Shown: positions 59,544 to 64,000 of the stretch, in pieces | Numbering within the stretch: position 1 is the stretch's first letter | Layout: the number at the start of each line of letters is the position of its first letter | NCBI GenBank assembly: GCA_017623615.1 | Contig: JAGAOT010000024.1 | Coordinates: forward strand, 1-64,000 | Source of the DNA: Clostridia bacterium | Lineage (GTDB): Bacteria; Bacillota; Clostridia; Oscillospirales; Acutalibacteraceae | Direction of reading: 5' to 3' | DNA: 64,000 bases | The notes under the pieces: generated by a model | Told to the model about the DNA's origin: nothing | What the model saw: the letters and a program-made list of their open reading frames with translations, nothing else | The model's database searches: none | Program-made: the position numbers and the translations under genes

Positions 59544-60923
59544 ATGAGAATGAGAACAACTTTGCATTATTACGATATCTTTCCCAAGGTTTTCCCTGCG
59601 GGGAAAGAAATTGAAATTACAATAAAGCCCCTCGGCTGTCACGCGGTAACAAAAAAGCCCGAGGAAATCTATCTTGCAATCTACGGGCTTGATGACGGCA
59701 ATCCCCGCGACTATCCCTACAGAGAAAACGGCAAAAAGGTTGACTTTGTGTTTGACGGCGAGCTTAAATTCAAATATACCTTCCCCCGCGAACAGCAGTA
59801 TTATGTCAGAATTTTTGACAAAGAAACAAACAAAAGACTTCTCCAGTTGAGCGTTTATGCTCTTGACGAGGATTTGTGCGGCAGATACCCGCTTATCGGT
59901 GATTTGCATATGCATACCTGCCGTTCAGACGGCAGGCAGTGCCCCGCAATCGTGAGCGCAAACTACAGAAAGCACGGCTACGATTTCTTTGCAATTACCG
60001 ACCATCACCGTTATTATCCCTCGCTTGAAGCGATTGAGGCATATAAGGATGTTCCCATTGAGTTCAACATTATCCCCGGCGAAGAAGTTCACCTTCCCGA
60101 CCTTGCTCCCGACCATATAAACGATGTTCATATCGTTAATTTCGGCGGAAAATATTCCGTGAACGCAATTCTCAAAGATGAATATGCAGAAGAATACGGC
60201 AACGATATCGAAAAACGCCGATTTGAAGGCTTCCCTTGCCCTGAACAGATTGACGAGGAAGGCTACAGAGCGGAGGTTGATGCTCTTGCCGCAACTCTTG
60301 ATATTCCCGAAGGCATCGAGCCTTTCACATACGCAAGCTGTGTTTGGGTGTTCAACCACATCAAAAAGGCGGAGGGCCTCGGCATTTTCTGCCATCCCTA
60401 CTGGCTTTCAAATGTTCATCAGGTGCCCGAAAACTTAACTGATTACATGCTCAAAACTCATCCGTTTGATGCGTTTGAAGTTCTCGGCGGTGAAAACTAT
60501 TATGAGCATAACGGCTTCCAGACCCATAAGTACTATGAGGTGCTTGCAAAGGGATATGATAAATTCCCCATTGTCGGCAGCACGGACAGCCACAGCTCCG
60601 TTAACAACGAAAACGCATATGTTGCATCAACAATGGTTTTCTCGCCCGCAAACGAAAGAACTGCGATTATCGATTCAATCAAGAATTTTTATTCAATCGC
60701 GATTGACGGCATCAGCAAGGAGTTCCGCCTTGTGGGCGATTTCAGGCTTGCACGTTATGCAACCTTCCTTTTGCAGGATTATTTCCCGCTTCATGATGAC
60801 CTTTGCTATGAAGAGGGCAGAGCGATGAAAGATTATGCCTGCGGAATTGATGGCGCAAAGGAAACACTTGAATTTATCAGCGGCAGAGTTCAGAAGCAGC
60901 GCGAAAAATACTTTGCTTTTTAA
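59544..60923 (+). CDS. PHP-domain phosphoesterase-like protein with N-terminal beta domain
   Basis: A 459-residue protein. Seen: an N-terminal beta-rich domain (about 1-115), then a PHP metallo-hydrolase core with LIGDLHMHTCRSDGR (metal ligands), FFAITDHHRYYPSLE, NIIPGEEVHL, FCHPYWLSNV and GSTDSHSSVN. PHP enzymes hydrolyse phosphate esters, though some act on other bonds. It lies between a dehydrogenase and a sugar symporter, so it likely processes the imported compound. Fold of the N-terminal domain is inferred from its residue pattern only. Confidence 0.82.
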   Translation: MRMRTTLHYYDIFPKVFPAGKEIEITIKPLGCHAVTKKPEEIYLAIYGLDDGNPRDYPYRENGKKVDFVFDGELKFKYTFPREQQYYVRIFDKETNKRLLQLSVYALDEDLCGRYPLIGDLHMHTCRSDGRQCPAIVSANYRKHGYDFFAITDHHRYYPSLEAIEAYKDVPIEFNIIPGEEVHLPDLAPDHINDVHIVNFGGKYSVNAILKDEYAEEYGNDIEKRRFEGFPCPEQIDEEGYRAEVDALAATLDIPEGIEPFTYASCVWVFNHIKKAEGLGIFCHPYWLSNVHQVPENLTDYMLKTHPFDAFEVLGGENYYEHNGFQTHKYYEVLAKGYDKFPIVGSTDSHSSVNNENAYVASTMVFSPANERTAIIDSIKNFYSIAIDGISKEFRLVGDFRLARYATFLLQDYFPLHDDLCYEEGRAMKDYACGIDGAKETLEFISGRVQKQREKYFAF

Positions 60924-60941
60924 ACAAAAGGAGGTTGTATT

Positions 60942-62396
60942 GTGGAAAAACAGCGTTCACTCGAAAATGAGTTTGTGCATCCCAATAAAATAGGCTTTAA
61001 GGACGGCCTTGGCTATGCATTCGGTGATGCGGCTAACTTGTTTGTTCTTACTTATGTTTCATCATATCTTAAGGTGTTTTTCACCGATATTCTCAAGGTT
61101 GCGGAAAGCAAGATAACAACCCTTTTGCTTATCGCAAGGCTTTGGGATGCAATTAATGACCCGCTTTGGGGCAATATCGTTGCAAAGAAAAGACCCAATA
61201 AAGACGGCAAATACAGACCCTATATTAAGTGGTTCGCAATTCCTCTGGGCATTATGGCGATGCTCTGCTTTGTAAATTTCAGAGAATTTACAACCAGCGA
61301 AACCGTTGTTGTTGCTCTTATGTATGTTACCTATATCGGCTTCGGTATGATGTATACAACAATCAACATTCCCTACGGCTCGCTTGCTTCGGTTATTACC
61401 GATGACCCCGAGGGCAGAACTCTGCTTTCAACCTTCCGTTCAATCGGCGCAGGTCTCGGCGGCGCGGTGCCTCTGCTTATCGGCCCCATGATTATTTACA
61501 CCGTAACAGGCACGAACAGTCAGGGTGTTGCCGTTAAGGCTGCAGATGCGGGCGGAATGCTCAAATTCGGCATTATCATGGGACTTCTCTCCATTATCTT
61601 CTTCTTCCTATGCTTTAAGAACACAAAAGAAAGAGTTGCTTCCGAGGAAGAACCCAAGGTTGATATCAAGGGTATGTATATCGGCATGCTCAAGAGCAGA
61701 CCCTTCATTGTTGCCGCTCTTTCGGGCATTCTTATCAGCGGTCAGCTTCAGTTTGCATCACTCAACCAATATCTTTATAAGAACTATTTTGAAAACACCG
61801 ACCTTTCAATCATCGGCACAATCGCTAACTATCTGCCCATGGCTGTTATGATTTTCTTTATGCCCAAGCTTGTAAAGAAATTCGGCAAGCAGGAGCTTTG
61901 CAGCTTCGGAACACTTTTTTCGGCAGTTGCCGCTGTTCTTATGTTCTTCATTGTTCCTCATTGTGACAGAACAGGCAGCGCACCTGTTGTGTTTATGCTA
62001 TTTACATTCGTTGTCGGCTTCGGCTATTCGTTTGTCAGCATCACAAACTGGGCAATTATTACCGATGTTATCGATTATCAGGAATACAAAACGGGTATCC
62101 GCAGCGAAAGCGCGGTTTATGCGGTTTATACCTTCTGCCGCAACCTCGGTCAGACAATCGCGGATGTCGGCGGCATGAAGCTTCTCGGCAGCGTTGCGGG
62201 CTATGACGGCGCAATTCACGGCTCGGCAGGTTATGTTGAGGGCGTAGGCGAGGGAATCCTCTTTGTCTGCACGGTTATTCCTGCAGTTGTTTATACTCTT
62301 GTATTTATCCTTTTCAAATTCGGTTATCCGCTCACAAAACCCAAGCTTGAAACCATGTATGCAAGCCTTCGCGAAACACGAAGCGCAGCAGAATAA
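60942..62396 (+). CDS. GPH-family sugar:cation symporter
   Basis: A 484-residue major-facilitator symporter, about 12 helices. Seen: ARLWDAINDPLWGNIVAKKRPNKDGKYRPY (GPH signature), INIPYGSLASVITDDPEGRTLLSTFRS, and YKTGIRSESAVYAVYTFCRN. Unlike the pair at 8-11.5 kb it lacks the [12 protein letters not shown] tail. The start is GTG with AAAGGAGG upstream. It completes the operon and probably imports the substrate of the two enzymes upstream. Confidence 0.9.
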   Translation: MEKQRSLENEFVHPNKIGFKDGLGYAFGDAANLFVLTYVSSYLKVFFTDILKVAESKITTLLLIARLWDAINDPLWGNIVAKKRPNKDGKYRPYIKWFAIPLGIMAMLCFVNFREFTTSETVVVALMYVTYIGFGMMYTTINIPYGSLASVITDDPEGRTLLSTFRSIGAGLGGAVPLLIGPMIIYTVTGTNSQGVAVKAADAGGMLKFGIIMGLLSIIFFFLCFKNTKERVASEEEPKVDIKGMYIGMLKSRPFIVAALSGILISGQLQFASLNQYLYKNYFENTDLSIIGTIANYLPMAVMIFFMPKLVKKFGKQELCSFGTLFSAVAAVLMFFIVPHCDRTGSAPVVFMLFTFVVGFGYSFVSITNWAIITDVIDYQEYKTGIRSESAVYAVYTFCRNLGQTIADVGGMKLLGSVAGYDGAIHGSAGYVEGVGEGILFVCTVIPAVVYTLVFILFKFGYPLTKPKLETMYASLRETRSAAE

Positions 62397-62402
62397 AATT
62401 TG

Positions 62403-62426
62403 AGGGAGGCTGCAACAAGCCTCCCT
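62403..62426 (+). terminator. Terminator after the GPH gene
   Basis: Stem AGGGAGGCT/AGCCTCCCT with a 6-base loop; AAAAATTTTTG follows. Confidence 0.8.
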
Positions 62427-62446
62427 TAAAAATTTTTGCTTTTCAC

Positions 62447-62475
62447 TTGATTTAAACAAAATAGTGATATATAAT
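62447..62475 (+). promoter_or_regulatory. Promoter of the DUF1846 gene
   Basis: TTGATT (62447-62452), 17-base spacer, TATAAT (62470-62475), 60 bases before the start. Confidence 0.75.
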
Positions 62476-62535
62476 ATATTAGTTAGTTTTACAAAATCCG
62501 CGGTTTAGCGACTTTGCGGTGAAGGGGTGTTGAAA

Positions 62536-64000
62536 TTGAAGAAAATCGGTTTTGACAATGCGGCTTATATAAGCAAACAGTCCGAGCAGATAAGCAAGCG
62601 CATAAATGAATTCGGCGGCAAGCTTTATCTTGAGTTCGGCGGCAAGCTTTTTGATGATTTCCATGCTTCAAGGGTTTTGCCGGGCTTTGCTCCCGACCGC
62701 AAGCTTCAAATGCTCAAAAGCATTGCCGATGATGTTGAGGTAGTAATTGTTATCAACTCTGCCGACATCGAAAGCAACAAGATACGCCGCGACCTCGGAA
62801 TAACATATGATGCCGATGTGCTTCGCCTTATTGATGCTTACAGAGGTGCAGGTCTTTTTGTGGGCAGCGTTGTGCTTGCTCAATTTAAAGAACAGCCTGC
62901 AGCGCAGTCGTTCAAGGTTAAGCTTGAGCAGCTCGGTGTCAAGGTTTTCATTCACCGCAGCATAGAGGGCTATCCCTATAATGTTTCTCACATCGTCAGC
63001 GATGAGGGCTTCGGCAAAAACGAGTTTATCGAAACCGAAAGACCTCTTGTCGTTATCACCGCGCCCGGCCCCGGAAGCGGAAAAATGGCAACCTGCCTTT
63101 CACAGCTTTATCACGAAAATCAGCGCGGCAACAAGGCGGGCTATGCGAAGTTTGAAACCTTCCCAATATGGAATCTCCCCTTAAAGCATCCCGTTAACCT
63201 CGCCTATGAGGCGGCAACGGCTGACCTTAACGACGTTAACATGATTGATCCCTATCATCTTGATGCTTACGGTGTGACAACCGTTAACTACAACAGAGAT
63301 GTTGAGGTTTTCCCCGTTTTAAATGCTATATTTGAAAGAATTGAGGGCGTAAGCCCCTATAAATCACCCACCGATATGGGTGTTAATATGGCAGGCTATG
63401 CCATTTGCGATGACGAAGCAACAAGAGAAGCTTCAAAGCAGGAAATTATCCGCCGTTATTTCAACGCCATGTGCGATTTGAAAATGGGCAGAGGTAAGCA
63501 GGAGGCTGTTGATAAAATTGTCAGCCTCATGAATCAGGCGGGCATCAGCGTTGATGACAGAAAGGTTATCAAGGCGGCTATAGACAGAAGCAACGAAACC
63601 GAGGGTCAGCCCGCGGTTGCTATTGAATTGCCGGACGGCAGGATTGTTACCGGCAAAACCTCCAATCTTCTCGGCGCATCAAGTGCCGCGCTTCTTAATG
63701 CATCAAAGCATCTTGCGGGTCTGCCCGATGATTTGCTGATGATTGCGCCGTCGATAATCGAACCTATCCAAAAGCTCAAAACAGGTCTGCTCAAGGGTCA
63801 TAACCCGAGACTCCATTCCGACGAAACGCTTATCGCTCTTTCAATGAGCGCAAACACCAACCCCGTTGCAAACAAGGCGCTTGAAGCCATCGAGGGTCTT
63901 AAGGGCTGTGAGGCTCATTCAACGGTTATTCTTTCGCAGGTTGACCAGGATGTTTACAGAAAGCTCGGTATTAACCTTACCTGCGAGCCGAGATATCAGA
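62536..64000 (+). CDS. DUF1846 family protein, 3' end beyond window
   Basis: The frame is open from TTG 62536 to the window end: 488 residues, and family members are about 495-500, so nearly complete. Seen: the family opening KKIGFDNAAYISKQSEQI, FGGKLYLEFGGKLFDDFHASRVLPGF, GITYDADVLRLIDAYRGAGL and a Gly-rich loop ITAPGPGSGKMAT that resembles a nucleotide-binding P-loop. Crystal structures of family members show an ATP-binding-like fold, but the reaction is unknown. The start has AAGGGGTG about six bases upstream. Single gene behind its own promoter. Confidence 0.88.
   Translation, partial: MKKIGFDNAAYISKQSEQISKRINEFGGKLYLEFGGKLFDDFHASRVLPGFAPDRKLQMLKSIADDVEVVIVINSADIESNKIRRDLGITYDADVLRLIDAYRGAGLFVGSVVLAQFKEQPAAQSFKVKLEQLGVKVFIHRSIEGYPYNVSHIVSDEGFGKNEFIETERPLVVITAPGPGSGKMATCLSQLYHENQRGNKAGYAKFETFPIWNLPLKHPVNLAYEAATADLNDVNMIDPYHLDAYGVTTVNYNRDVEVFPVLNAIFERIEGVSPYKSPTDMGVNMAGYAICDDEATREASKQEIIRRYFNAMCDLKMGRGKQEAVDKIVSLMNQAGISVDDRKVIKAAIDRSNETEGQPAVAIELPDGRIVTGKTSNLLGASSAALLNASKHLAGLPDDLLMIAPSIIEPIQKLKTGLLKGHNPRLHSDETLIALSMSANTNPVANKALEAIEGLKGCEAHSTVILSQVDQDVYRKLGINLTCEPRYQ

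Noticed and set aside
1..64000. CRISPR arrays, tRNA/rRNA genes, prophage or intact transposase genes
   Set aside because: No regular direct repeats, no cloverleaf-like segments in gaps, and all open regions are accounted for by other genes.

Overview
The window reads as a chromosomal segment of a Gram-positive, spore-forming, anaerobic Clostridia-like bacterium. The evidence is the spoIVB-spo0A pair, an hrcA-grpE-dnaK-dnaJ operon with a CIRCE operator, a Gram-positive-type CsoR, an EndoA-type MazF, a cobalamin-dependent split methionine synthase, strong Shine-Dalgarno sites and many TTGACA/TATAAT-type promoters with 17-base spacers. A finer placement (for example Oscillospirales) is only a guess. 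I saw no rRNA, tRNA, CRISPR array, prophage or intact insertion sequence. Coding density is high, and both strands are used in short operons separated by intrinsic terminators.

Layout. 0-5.4 kb: a copper operon (csoR-copA; copA breaks off after 564 residues near the window edge), then spoIVB and spo0A and a small secreted protein. 5.4-16.4 kb: lepA-hemW and two tandem GPH-family sugar symporters on the minus strand, facing the hrcA-grpE-dnaK-dnaJ operon. 16.4-20 kb: HAD phosphatase, CcdA/TlpA redox pair, AlkD-like protein, aldose epimerase-like protein. 20.3-24.9 kb: a methionine-synthesis operon (gtrA-like, metF, separate MetH activation domain, metH). 25-28 kb: acyltransferase-like membrane protein, Mrp/NBP35, serS. 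28-31.4 kb: secreted esterase, solitary endoA/mazF, deoxyinosine glycosylase, and a riboflavin ECF transporter under an FMN riboswitch. 31.4-39 kb: yhaM, then an operon DUF2804-prmA-QueG-like-GH38 alpha-mannosidase-esterase. 39-43.4 kb: a complete sugar ABC importer. 43.4-51.6 kb: M23 peptidase with a long cytoplasmic head, rfbD-like reductase, PHP phosphatase, ispE, MATE exporter, YgjV-like protein, Sfp-type PPTase, PAP2-like protein. 51.8-57.2 kb: acyl-CoA synthetase, then a five-gene operon of putative D-aspartate ligase, Asp/Glu racemase, nrdR, a lipoprotein and a ProX/PrdX-type deacylase. 57.3-64 kb: TIM-barrel isomerase, a small membrane protein, an operon of Gfo/Idh dehydrogenase-PHP protein-GPH symporter, and a DUF1846 gene cut by the window end.

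How the genes work together. Much of the content concerns carbohydrate capture and breakdown: three GPH symporters, one ABC importer, GH38 mannosidase, esterases, epimerase and isomerase. The remainder is housekeeping: stress chaperones, one-carbon/methionine metabolism, flavin uptake, cell wall and sporulation. The non-coding DNA carries two kinds of dispersed repeat: a 112-113 bp MITE-like element in two opposite copies, and at least five short 'TAGG + hairpin' palindromes whose stem sequences differ while the folds are kept. No clearly new multi-gene system is evident. The best leads are the repeat families, the D-Asp ligase/racemase operon, the conserved tail of the GPH pair, and a 96-bp inverted repeat with competing hairpins at 58.4 kb.
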